11,431 bases of DNA from Firmicutes bacterium UBA2595. GTDB taxonomy: Bacteria; Bacillota; Thermincolia; Thermincolales; UBA2595. The stretch covers positions 1 to 11,431 of the forward strand of contig DDKP01000146.1 of assembly GCA_002339745.1 (NCBI GenBank), written 5' to 3'. The translations under genes and the position numbers were made by a program. Below, piece after piece: positions 1-6,857 of the stretch. Under the pieces are notes generated by a model. It was given only the letters and a program-made list of their open reading frames with translations, had not been told where the DNA came from and did not search any database. How positions within the stretch are numbered: position 1 is the first letter of the stretch; every line of letters starts with the position of its first letter.

Positions 1-179
1 GGCCGCCCCTTGGCCCGGAATATCCTGGCGACTGCATCCGGGTTGAGGGCATTGGCCCCCAGACCGTAAACCGTCTCGGTGGGGAAAGCCACCAGCCCTC
101 CTTCCAAGAGGAGCTGGGCACCCGGTTTGAGGTCAGTGCCGGGACCCGCCGGCAAAACTTTTGTATTGAGGTTCTTCAT
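1..179 (-). CDS. tsaC: L-threonylcarbamoyladenylate synthase (Sua5/YrdC/TsaC family), 5' part only
   Basis: The first 59 codons are visible; the 3' part lies beyond base 1. The protein makes threonylcarbamoyl-AMP from threonine, bicarbonate and ATP, the first step of t6A37 modification of ANN-reading tRNAs in the cytoplasm. Seen directly: the family N-terminal block GGLVAFPTETVYGLGANAL (residues 27-45), then IFRAKGR at 53-59, which holds the Lys and Arg of the usual KGRP nucleotide/threonine-binding motif. The ATG at 179-177 is the only good start: a TAA lies in frame three codons upstream, and a GGGGTG ribosome site sits 9 nt before the ATG. Whether it is the long Sua5 form with a C-terminal domain or the short TsaC/YrdC form cannot be seen. 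It has its own upstream region (terminator, candidate promoter, 11-bp repeats), so it is probably transcribed separately from the antiporter operon. Family assignment is firm; the symbol is a choice among tsaC, sua5 and ywlC. Confidence 0.93.
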   Translation of the reverse strand, partial: MKNLNTKVLPAGPGTDLKPGAQLLLEGGLVAFPTETVYGLGANALNPDAVARIFRAKGR

Positions 180-203
180 GCCTTGTTACACCCCGCTGCA
201 TTG

Positions 204-247
204 CTTAAGCATCGCTTAAGCATTACTTAAGCATTACTTAAACATTA
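204..247. repeat. Four-copy 11-bp tandem repeat with palindromic CTTAAG core
   Basis: Four head-to-tail 11-bp units at 204-214, 215-225, 226-236 and 237-247 read CTTAAGCATCG, CTTAAGCATTA, CTTAAGCATTA and CTTAAACATTA on the plus strand. The first two cores extend to the perfect palindrome GCTTAAGC (203-210 and 214-221). The fourth is degenerate. On the minus strand a partial further unit (CAATGC) follows toward the gene. The period is close to one DNA helical turn, so the cores would lie on the same face. The array sits 25 to 68 nt upstream of the Sua5/TsaC start codon. A cooperative protein-binding site (operator) is an inference; simple replication slippage is the alternative. Confidence 0.85.
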
Positions 248-270
248 ACTATAGGTTTTCTCATAGCATA

Positions 271-300
271 ATTTTAGCAGATTAACCGTTATTTATCCAA
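271..300 (-). promoter_or_regulatory. Candidate sigma-A type promoter for the Sua5/TsaC gene
   Basis: On the minus strand, TTGGAT at 300-295 and TAAAAT at 276-271 are separated by 18 nt. The -10 element matches TATAAT at five of six positions; the -35 matches TTGACA only at its first three bases. Transcription would begin near 264, placing the 11-bp repeats in the leader, between promoter and start codon. The -35 overlaps the tail of the antiporter terminator. Weak support: it is the best-spaced pair I see in this AT-rich stretch, and other pairs are possible. Confidence 0.35.
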
Positions 301-337
301 AAATTTTACGGGAAAGGACAAGTGCACCCTTTCCCGT
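296..337 (-). terminator. Rho-independent terminator of the antiporter operon
   Basis: A perfect 10-bp stem, ACGGGAAAGG at 308-317 pairing with CCTTTCCCGT at 328-337, encloses a 10-nt loop. Read on the minus strand, the stem is followed by AAAATTTTTGG, giving a five-U tail. It lies about 30 nt past the stop codon of the last antiporter gene (stop at 366-368). A smaller hairpin (TCCGG 348-352 with CCGGA 361-365) directly follows that stop codon and may protect or pause the transcript end. Transcript release here separates the antiporter operon from the Sua5/TsaC gene. Confidence 0.85.
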
Positions 338-365
338 ATGAGCTGACTCCGGTATGTGAGCCGGA

Positions 366-2162
366 CTACATAATATAGCGGAGGTATACATAAGCGCTGG
401 CAATGAAAAAGGCAAATAGTGTTAGTATCAGCAGCACCCCTTGGCTTAGGGATAAATCCCTGGCGTTATTGGGGTAGGCTGCCTTCTCCCTCTGTATGCG
501 GGATTTTATTTGCTCGCTGCCAGAGAATGTCAGATACACACTGTAGGTGGCAATTCTAAAGGCGCTCATGGGGTTTTTACTAAACCAATACAACCCCGCG
601 GGAATGCGCTCTAAGAAAATAACACCTAACTTGTTGTGTACCCAACCGATGGGTACCCTCAGTATGTCAACCACATACTTGGCACCTCTTCTGTAAATCC
701 AGTCTGTGTCCATGGTAAGGGTTTCTGTTCTCTTTAGGAACTTTAGCAGCATAAAGAAAGCCAAAGCAGAGAACATCAGCAGCTGCATCTGCATCACTAT
801 ATGGTCCCCGGTGTATGGTTCATAGGTTACCGGGTAGGGCAGGATGTTGTATAGTAGGCCCGGATATACCCCAATAAAGATGCACAGGAAAGCCAAGAAT
901 CCCATGGCCACCAGCATATTCTTGGGCAGGTCACTTTCCTTGGGACGTAATCCCGAATCCTTGGCAAAGAAAACGAAATAAGGGAACTTAATACCAGCGT
1001 GCAGGAATACACCGGCCGAAGCCAGGGTTAACAGTAACCAAATAGCGGTGATGTGTTCTTTTCCTGCCGCAGAAACAATCATCGACTTGGTGGTAAAACC
1101 ACCGGTGAGCGGGAAGGACGAAATGGACGCCGCTCCAACCAAACCGAACAATAATGTCCAGGGCATGCTCTTATATAGTCCACCCAGCTGAGTAGATTTG
1201 GTGCGCCCGGTGAGGTACAATACTGCACCGGCGGACATCATTAACAGCGCCTTATACAAAATGTGCGCAAAGGCGTGGGATGCCGCACCGTTGATGGCCA
1301 AGGTGGTACCAATACCGATACCGACCACCATAAAGCCCACCTGGTTGATAATACTGTAGGATAATACTCGACGGGCATCGTTTTCCAGAATCGCAAAGAC
1401 GATTCCGTAGATAACCATAATGATACCGGCCCACATTAGAAGTTCTGTTCCCGGGTACGCCCGGGCCAGGGTATATACCGCAGTCTTGGTGGTATAAGCA
1501 CTTAAAAATACTGTGCCGATAACGGTACTTTCCGGGTAAGCATCGGTAAGCCACGCAGAAAGGGGCGGAATGGCCGCGTTAACCGCTATACCTAAAAGTA
1601 TTAAGGCAGAGGCAGTACCAGTCAGGCCAATATAGTCAAAGGCCATAGAACCGGTTTCTGCATAATGCATTAAAATGCCAACTAACAGCAGCAGTCCACC
1701 CAAAAGGTGTACTTGAATATATCGGAAAGCTGCTTTACGGGCGGCCTTAGTATCCCTGGCAAATACCAGCACAGTGGAAGCAAAGGCCATGATTTCCCAG
1801 AAAATAAACAGGGTTAGGAAATCCCCGGCAAACACTACCCCTAAGGAACTACCGGCATATAAAAAGGCTGCCACCAGCTGTTTGGTATCCTTTTCATGGG
1901 CGGCAAAGATCGCTCCGGCAAAGGCCATAATCACAAAGATGTAGGCAAATACCATGCTCAGTTTGTCAACCCTCAGAAAGGTTAACTCATAGGTTCCCCA
2001 GAAATTATATACAAAGTGGGTACCTTCGGGCATATTTAGCAGGTTAAAAAACGCCAGCACCGGGAGGCCGACCATTAAAATTTGTCTTAGCCTTCCCTGT
2101 ACCAGGGGAATTAACAATGCCCCAAGGATAAATATCGCCGCCGGCGGCAAAAAGCTACTCAT
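366..2162 (-). CDS. NuoL/MrpD-like proton-translocating antiporter subunit (third D-type subunit)
   Basis: A 598-residue polytopic membrane protein of the proton-conducting NuoL/M/N-MrpA/D family, last gene of the Mrp-type operon. The ATG at 2162 is chosen over longer in-frame starts because GGGGAGG lies just upstream and the protein then begins with a normal first helix (MSSFLPPAAIF); it overlaps the stop of the preceding small gene by 8 nt. Conserved channel residues seen: TM5 Glu123 (FWEIMAF), TM8-type Lys226 (SAYTTKTAVY), His296/His300/Lys304 (HAFAHILYK) and Lys359 (GGFTTKS). The TM7 Lys of the two sister proteins is Asn195 here (AVNAAIPPLSAW) and the His before the Trp is Ser202. After the helix near 457-475 come about 95 amphipathic/charged residues, then a last helix near 572-594, resembling the lateral-helix arrangement of NuoL and MrpA. 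Length also fits NuoL. It may stand in for the MrpA N-terminal half, which is otherwise missing. Automatic annotation would probably say 'Na+/H+ antiporter subunit D'. Confidence 0.9.
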   Translation of the reverse strand: MSSFLPPAAIFILGALLIPLVQGRLRQILMVGLPVLAFFNLLNMPEGTHFVYNFWGTYELTFLRVDKLSMVFAYIFVIMAFAGAIFAAHEKDTKQLVAAFLYAGSSLGVVFAGDFLTLFIFWEIMAFASTVLVFARDTKAARKAAFRYIQVHLLGGLLLLVGILMHYAETGSMAFDYIGLTGTASALILLGIAVNAAIPPLSAWLTDAYPESTVIGTVFLSAYTTKTAVYTLARAYPGTELLMWAGIIMVIYGIVFAILENDARRVLSYSIINQVGFMVVGIGIGTTLAINGAASHAFAHILYKALLMMSAGAVLYLTGRTKSTQLGGLYKSMPWTLLFGLVGAASISSFPLTGGFTTKSMIVSAAGKEHITAIWLLLTLASAGVFLHAGIKFPYFVFFAKDSGLRPKESDLPKNMLVAMGFLAFLCIFIGVYPGLLYNILPYPVTYEPYTGDHIVMQMQLLMFSALAFFMLLKFLKRTETLTMDTDWIYRRGAKYVVDILRVPIGWVHNKLGVIFLERIPAGLYWFSKNPMSAFRIATYSVYLTFSGSEQIKSRIQREKAAYPNNARDLSLSQGVLLILTLFAFFIASAYVYLRYIM

Positions 2163-2400
2163 AGTAATCCTCCCCTTTTTGCAGCCAAACCTTGCCCAGT
2201 ATCTTGGAAACTGCAATAATCAGGGCACATGAAATAAAACCGTAAACTGCATAAAAAGCCGGCAGCGCTGCAAATGAAAAATACGGATGTTTCTCAATGA
2301 AAAACTCGACAATGAGTAGGAACACCAAGCTGCCATAGAAAGTGTATTTCACCATTTTGCCCACCTGGGGCCGTTCAAAAAATTCTATGATCTTATTCAT
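2155..2400 (-). CDS. Small two-helix membrane protein embedded in the antiporter operon
   Basis: An 81-residue protein. Residues 1-18 are polar or amphipathic (FFERPQVGKM), helix one is near 19-36 and helix two near 48-66, followed by the charged tail LGKVWLQKGEDYYE. The mid-part FYAVYGFISCALI and the terminal EDYYE resemble, from memory, small unnamed proteins that accompany MnhD-type genes in other bacteria; this was not checked. Its position between the second and third D-like genes, with an 8-nt overlap into the next gene, implies co-translation, so a structural or assembly role in the antiporter complex is a reasonable inference. Start: ATG at 2400 with AAGGGGG 13 nt upstream, rather far; Met16 has a closer AGGTGG but would remove the N-terminal block that I think belongs to the family. 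It is not MrpB, C, E, F or G, all of which are found elsewhere in the operon. Function unknown. Confidence 0.85.
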   Translation of the reverse strand: MNKIIEFFERPQVGKMVKYTFYGSLVFLLIVEFFIEKHPYFSFAALPAFYAVYGFISCALIIAVSKILGKVWLQKGEDYYE

Positions 2401-2456
2401 TATCTGTATATTGCCCCCTTAATCCTATTGTAAAATCGGCATCCAGCCTGGATTTA

Positions 2457-3926
2457 TTAGACAACCAGAGCCACTACCATCTTACCCAACTCCATAATCA
2501 GGTTGGGCCAGAAGAATAGTACCACAGTTCCAATGGCGGTAAGCGCCAGAGGCACCACAACCATGGCCGGAGCCTCCTTCATTCCTACCTCACCAGAGGC
2601 TGGTTCTTTAAAGAATGCCCGATAAACAATAGGTAAAAAGTAAGCCGCATTTAACAGCGTACTGGCGATGATCACAATAAGGATAGGCAGCAGGTCCGCC
2701 TCAATGGCGCCCAGGGTTAAATACCACTTACTGACGATGCCAGCCACCGGGGGTACTGCAATCATGGACAATGCCCCCACTGTAAAGGCACCCATGGTAA
2801 AGGGCATCTGCCTACCAATACCATCCATTTCACTAATGAATTTCTTATGGGTGGCCACGTAAATCGCTCCGGCCACAAAGAACAATGTTATCTTTCCGAA
2901 GGCATGGATGGTAATATGCATCACACTGCTTAGGATACCGCTGGGAGTTAACAGCGCCACCGCCAGCACAATGTAAGAAAGTTGACTGATTGTGGAGTAG
3001 GCTAGACGCAATTTTAAATTATCCTGCCTCAAAGCAATGATTGAAGCAGTAATAATTGTAAACGAGGCAAAGTACGCCAGGTAGGTACCCAGGCCGATTT
3101 CTGCTAAAAGATCTACCCCAAATATAAATAATACTACTCTAATTACTGTAAATACCCCAACCTTAACAACAGCCACTGCGTGTAGAAGTGCACTAACCGG
3201 TGTGGGTGCCACCATGGCTGAAGGCAACCACAGGTGGAAAGGCATCATACCGGCCTTAGCGATACCAGCCATGTATAGTACAAAAATTATAGCAATGACA
3301 GTATTGGAGGCTGTACCCATCAATATTCCTTGACTGGCAAAATCCAATGTACCGGCGTAGAAGTAGGTGAGGAATATGGCCGGCAACAGGAAGAACACCG
3401 ATGTACCTAACAGGTATGCCAGATAGCGTCTGGCCCCTTTCAGGGCATCTTCGTTTTCTTCGTGAGCCACTAGCGGGTAAGTGCTCACAGTGATGATTTC
3501 GTAAAATACAAACAGTGTAAAGATGTTGGCCGAAAATGCTGAACCCATAGCCGCAGATAGGGCAAGGGCAAAGAACATAAAAAATCTGGTTTGGGCATGC
3601 TCATTAAGGGAACGCATATAACCAATGGCATAAATCGACGTTAATATCCACAGGAATGATGCTGTCAATGCCAATGTAATACCCAAGGCATCCACCCTAA
3701 AAGCAATATCCAAACCTGGCAGCACTGTTACCAGGTGATACTCTATAACCTTGCCTTCCAGAATAATGGGAAGCATTGATAAAACTAAACCAAATTTAGT
3801 TAAAGCGGCAATGAGTGTCCATGATTCCCTTAAATTGGGGTATCGGCCGGATACCCCAATAAGAAATACTGCCAGAAGAGATACTAGAACTGCGTATAAA
3901 GGCACTGATGAGTGCACTATTTCCAA
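2457..3926 (-). CDS. mnhD: MrpD/NuoM-like antiporter subunit (second D-type subunit)
   Basis: A membrane protein of about 489 residues with roughly 14 helices, of the proton-conducting NuoM/MrpD family. Counting from the GTG at 3935 (492 residues), the full set of channel residues is present: Glu146 in TM5 (VFYEIITV), Lys227 (GIAKAGMMPFHLWLPSA), His234, Lys258 (AVAVVKVGV), His340/His344/Lys348 (MHITIHAFGK) and Lys403 (GIVSKWYL). Start choice: the GTG at 3935 lies inside AAAGAGGTGAT, a near-perfect complement of the 16S 3' end, so it is more likely the ribosome site. The TTG at 3926, 8 nt after GAGG, is then the better start and is used here. The gene begins 13 nt after the stop of the first D gene and ends 56 nt before the 81-aa gene. 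With all residues intact it probably forms a working proton channel. MrpD versus MBS H' naming cannot be settled by eye. Confidence 0.92.
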   Translation of the reverse strand: MEIVHSSVPLYAVLVSLLAVFLIGVSGRYPNLRESWTLIAALTKFGLVLSMLPIILEGKVIEYHLVTVLPGLDIAFRVDALGITLALTASFLWILTSIYAIGYMRSLNEHAQTRFFMFFALALSAAMGSAFSANIFTLFVFYEIITVSTYPLVAHEENEDALKGARRYLAYLLGTSVFFLLPAIFLTYFYAGTLDFASQGILMGTASNTVIAIIFVLYMAGIAKAGMMPFHLWLPSAMVAPTPVSALLHAVAVVKVGVFTVIRVVLFIFGVDLLAEIGLGTYLAYFASFTIITASIIALRQDNLKLRLAYSTISQLSYIVLAVALLTPSGILSSVMHITIHAFGKITLFFVAGAIYVATHKKFISEMDGIGRQMPFTMGAFTVGALSMIAVPPVAGIVSKWYLTLGAIEADLLPILIVIIASTLLNAAYFLPIVYRAFFKEPASGEVGMKEAPAMVVVPLALTAIGTVVLFFWPNLIMELGKMVVALVV

Positions 3927-3939
3927 GTTTATCACCTCT

Positions 3940-5448
3940 TTACTTCAAAAGAATCATGGCCGCTTGTTCTGCAAGGGAGGCGGGTGCAAAGGCTAACACA
4001 CCAAATACTATGCAAAGTACAGCCACGGTAAGTGTTGGAACTAACATTGAAAGGGGCGCTTCAACGGCTTTGGTACCTGTGCTAACTGCATGACCGTGAC
4101 CATGTTCTTCTCCCTCGGCAGCTTTAAACCAGATGTTATCGATAACTCTCCAGAAATACACTGCAGTTAGAAGTGAACTGATCATAATCACTGGGATAAG
4201 ATACCACATTCCCACTTTAATGGAAGCCACAGCCAAATACCACTTGCTCACAAAGCCCACTGTCAGCGGAACTCCAATCATGGATAAGGCAGCAATAGTA
4301 AAGGCAGCCATAGTCACAGGCATCTTTTTACCCATTCCCCTCAGCCCTTCAATGCTTGTTATTCCATATCTGTAAACAACTGCACCTACCGCCAGAAAGA
4401 GACTACCCTTCATTACAGCGTGGTTTAACAGGTGCAGCATAGAACCCATTAATCCTGTGACGGTCATTAAAGATACACCCAAAACGATATAACCAATTTG
4501 TCCTACACTGGAATAGGCCAGCATCTTTTTGATATCTTTTTGGGACACCGCCAAAATGGAACCTGCCAAAATGGCAATGACCGCCATCACCAATAATACA
4601 TGGGCCACTTGGAAACCCAGTGAAGCAAAAAACGCCGGTGTAAATACTGTAAACAGTATCCGGTACATGGCATAGGCGCCGACCTTAGTGGCAGTAGCCG
4701 CCATTACGGCGCTAATTACCGATGGAGCAAAGGTGTAAGAGTTTGGTAACCAGATATGCACAGGAAAGAGGGCCACTTTAATACTTAATCCAATGGCCAG
4801 GATAGCAAAAGCAGTTATTACAGCGGAAGTTTGATAGAGTTCCGGCAATCTGTTGGCCAAATCAGCAATGTTTAGTGTACCGGTCATCAAGTATAGGTAA
4901 CCGATACCAAGCAGGATAAAGGTAGCGCCAATGGTGCCCATTATCAAGTAATTAAAGCCCGCTACCAAAGATTGACGTTTTTTGCCAACGGCTATCAAAG
5001 TGTATCCCGCAATAGATGTAATCTCCAGGAATACATAAATGTTAAAAATATCACCGGTCATTACAATGCCCATTAAACCTGTAACAAACAGCAGATATAT
5101 CGCATAAAAGATTGGGGTGCGGTGAGGTCCAATCTCATTATCTATACTCTTTTTGGCATAGACCGTCCCCATAAAAGCCATAAAGGAAACAATTATCAAT
5201 ACAAAAACTGTAAGGTGGTCAACCACATACTCAATACCGAAGGGTGGTTCCCAGCCACCCATCCAGTAGCTTATTCTCCCTTCATTCAACACCGTTTGTA
5301 ACAGGGAAAGGGAGATAATAAAGCATATAAAGGTAACGGCGGTGGCAATGTACCAACTCAATACCCTGTTTATGCGGCCTGCAATGGGGATAATAATTGC
5401 AGCCAGCAATGGGATAGCTATTACCAAAACAGGTAAATGTTTAATCAT
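3940..5448 (-). CDS. mnhD: Na+(K+)/H+ antiporter subunit D (MrpD/MnhD), first D-type subunit
   Basis: A 502-residue protein with about 14 membrane helices, typical MrpD length. Seen: TM5 Glu142 (VFLEITSIAGY), Lys224 (LSIKVALFPVHIWLPNSY), His231, Lys255 (ATATKVGAYAMYR), His339/His343/Lys347 (LHLLNHAVMK) and Lys402 (GFVSKWYL). The Glu and first Lys correspond to residues known to be essential in Bacillus MrpD, offset by a few positions. Near 447-453 a loop before the last helices carries EEHGHGH, a local His cluster that could bind metal, though such loops vary in the family. The ATG at 5448 overlaps the end of mnhC by 8 nt and the nearest GGAG is 13 nt upstream, so translation probably depends on coupling to mnhC. 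Role: one of the proton/cation translocation modules of the Mrp complex in the cytoplasmic membrane. Being directly downstream of B and C, it is the true MrpD of the set. Confidence 0.95.
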   Translation of the reverse strand: MIKHLPVLVIAIPLLAAIIIPIAGRINRVLSWYIATAVTFICFIISLSLLQTVLNEGRISYWMGGWEPPFGIEYVVDHLTVFVLIIVSFMAFMGTVYAKKSIDNEIGPHRTPIFYAIYLLFVTGLMGIVMTGDIFNIYVFLEITSIAGYTLIAVGKKRQSLVAGFNYLIMGTIGATFILLGIGYLYLMTGTLNIADLANRLPELYQTSAVITAFAILAIGLSIKVALFPVHIWLPNSYTFAPSVISAVMAATATKVGAYAMYRILFTVFTPAFFASLGFQVAHVLLVMAVIAILAGSILAVSQKDIKKMLAYSSVGQIGYIVLGVSLMTVTGLMGSMLHLLNHAVMKGSLFLAVGAVVYRYGITSIEGLRGMGKKMPVTMAAFTIAALSMIGVPLTVGFVSKWYLAVASIKVGMWYLIPVIMISSLLTAVYFWRVIDNIWFKAAEGEEHGHGHAVSTGTKAVEAPLSMLVPTLTVAVLCIVFGVLAFAPASLAEQAAMILLK

Positions 5449-5806
5449 TATGCTTATTCATCTCCAGTATCTGATCTTCTTCAATCGTGCCATATGCTTT
5501 GTATATCAGCAATATAATGGCAAGAGCAACTGCGGTTACACTAACGCCCACCACAATGGCGGTAAGCATTAACACCTGGGGCAGCGGGTTATCATAAAGC
5601 ACCTCTGCACCTTTCATAAGAATTGGGGCAGTTCCGCCCTCAATCTTGGACATTGATACATAAAACAACAGAACCGCAGTTTGGAAAATATTTAACCCAA
5701 TAACCTTCTTTATCAAGTTACCCTTGGCCACTATTGTATAAAGTCCGGCCATCATCAAAATAATATAGATCCAGTAATTGTACTTAGTTAAAATAATTTC
5801 AATCAT
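5441..5806 (-). CDS. mnhC: Na+/H+ antiporter subunit C (MrpC/MnhC, NuoK-like)
   Basis: A 121-residue three-helix membrane protein (helices near 11-28, 34-52 and 76-103), homologous to NuoK. Family marks seen: the GLY-x-GNLIKKVIGLNI region (21-40) and the C-terminal block NPLPQVLMLTAIVVG (73-87), typical of MrpC. It contributes to the proton path between MrpA and MrpD in known Mrp structures. The start ATG overlaps the TGA of mnhB by 4 nt (ATGA), and the end overlaps mnhD by 8 nt, so B-C-D should be translationally coupled. The hydrophilic C-terminal tail (about 104-121) is slightly longer than I expect but unremarkable. Identification is secure. Confidence 0.95.
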   Translation of the reverse strand: MIEIILTKYNYWIYIILMMAGLYTIVAKGNLIKKVIGLNIFQTAVLLFYVSMSKIEGGTAPILMKGAEVLYDNPLPQVLMLTAIVVGVSVTAVALAIILLIYKAYGTIEEDQILEMNKHND

Positions 5807-6270
5807 GCGTCATCTCGCCTTATTGTTTCATTAAATAATGTGATCATAACGGCAGCAACCGCTATGCCAATTCCTACTTCAATGCCTACAATACCCAAGT
5901 GATTGCCCAGTTTTGGATCTGCCGCCAGTACTCCATACTGCAGGTAATTGCCACCTAACAGTATTGTCAGCACACCGATACCACCGTAGATAAATACCCC
6001 AGCGGATACTAAAACATCATTGGTACGTTGGGTAAGTCTGGAGTACCCGGCTTCTTGGCCATACAAAAGCACATAAAGAATAATGCTTACACCGAGAAGA
6101 ACTCCACCCTGGAATCCTCCACCGGGTCCTAATTCACCGTGGGCAATTACATATAACCCAAAGAGTTGAACAAATGGTATTAGAAGTGTCATCTGTCTGC
6201 CAATAATGTTTTCCTGCCCGACTACAAAGCCTTCCGGGACAGAGTCAGTTTGTTCAGTACGCTTACTCAT
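5803..6270 (-). CDS. mnhB: Na+/H+ antiporter subunit B (MrpB/MnhB)
   Basis: A 155-residue membrane protein with the MnhB domain. After a polar N-terminus (1-26) there are four predicted helices. The family hallmark is HGELGPGGGFQGGVLLG (44-60), with a second conserved block LGIVGIEVGIGIAVAAVM at 125-142 holding Glu131. In Mrp structures MrpB packs against the C-terminal part of MrpA, whose counterpart is the gene just upstream. Two starts are possible: ATG at 6270, overlapping the previous stop codon and preceded by GGGGACAGGAG, or an ATG seven codons earlier at 6291 with only a weak AAGAAG directly before it. I prefer 6270. The stop overlaps mnhC by 4 nt. Confidence 0.93.
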   Translation of the reverse strand: MSKRTEQTDSVPEGFVVGQENIIGRQMTLLIPFVQLFGLYVIAHGELGPGGGFQGGVLLGVSIILYVLLYGQEAGYSRLTQRTNDVLVSAGVFIYGGIGVLTILLGGNYLQYGVLAADPKLGNHLGIVGIEVGIGIAVAAVMITLFNETIRRDDA

Positions 6271-6820
6271 GCTCCTGTCCCCGCCCTTCATCTTCTTTAG
6301 AACGATTTCTATGCAGTTGCCTCAACAGCAATATCACACTAAGTCCAGCCGTTGATACCACAGTGACTTCTCCCAATGTGTCATAACCCCGGTAGGAAGC
6401 TAATATCGCTGTAACGACGTTGAGTGAACCGGTATCAGGATAAGAACTTTCCAAATAGGCAGGTACCACGTGATTGCTGGGAGGGATGGCAGGATCCCGC
6501 AGGTTAGGCAAGTCCACTGTACCGTACAACAATATAGCGGTCACTGTTAAGGTCATCACCAGTGTCAGCCAGTTAGACCTGCGCTGATCTGATTCTTTTC
6601 TTTTTGTTTTACTGAGCACCGCCATAAAAAGCACTGTGGTAATACCTGCGCCTACCGTCGCTTCAGTGATAGCAACGTCAACGGCGTTTAAGCGTACCCA
6701 CTCAATGGCCATGGCTAAACTATAAATAGAAAAAACCATAATAGCGCTCATCAGGTCTTTTAAAAAGATTACTACGATGGCACAAACCACCAAAAAAAGC
6801 GGAATGGCTACATCTATCAT
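6263..6820 (-). CDS. DUF4040 + MbhE-like protein (MrpA C-terminal region as a separate gene)
   Basis: A 185-residue membrane protein equivalent to the C-terminal end of MrpA/MnhA, encoded on its own. Residues about 5-70 match the DUF4040 (MbhD-type) domain with VDVAITEATVGAGITTVLF (47-65), including Glu53. Residues about 84-168 match the MbhE/MrpA C-terminal block, with NVVTAILASYRGYDTLGEVT at 134-153 and a final helix. A charged tail (171-185) follows. In Pyrococcus MBH these are two genes (mbhD, mbhE); here they are fused, while the NuoL-like N-terminal half of MrpA is absent at this spot. Start ATG at 6820 has GGAG 8 nt upstream; the gap from mnhG is 37 nt and the 3' end overlaps mnhB. The region is thought to form part of the cation or proton path next to MrpB. 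Confidence 0.92.
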   Translation of the reverse strand: MIDVAIPLFLVVCAIVVIFLKDLMSAIMVFSIYSLAMAIEWVRLNAVDVAITEATVGAGITTVLFMAVLSKTKRKESDQRRSNWLTLVMTLTVTAILLYGTVDLPNLRDPAIPPSNHVVPAYLESSYPDTGSLNVVTAILASYRGYDTLGEVTVVSTAGLSVILLLRQLHRNRSKEDEGRGQEHE

Positions 6821-6857
6821 ACCGTCATCTCCATAACTTTAAATTTTGTCAAAGGTG

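Noticed and set aside
204..247. 11-bp repeat array considered as a CRISPR or plasmid-type iteron origin
   Set aside because: Units are contiguous with no spacers, so it is not CRISPR. Only four short copies exist and no replication protein or DnaA box lies nearby, so an origin is unsupported.
348..365. Hairpin TCCGG/CCGGA right after the last antiporter stop codon, considered as a terminator
   Set aside because: Only five pairs and no U-run follows; the stronger stem at 308-337 is the real terminator.
1252..1554. 100-codon minus-strand frame inside the third D-type gene
   Set aside because: It is an alternative frame within a clearly coding region; the His/Cys/Tyr-rich translation is typical of out-of-frame reading.
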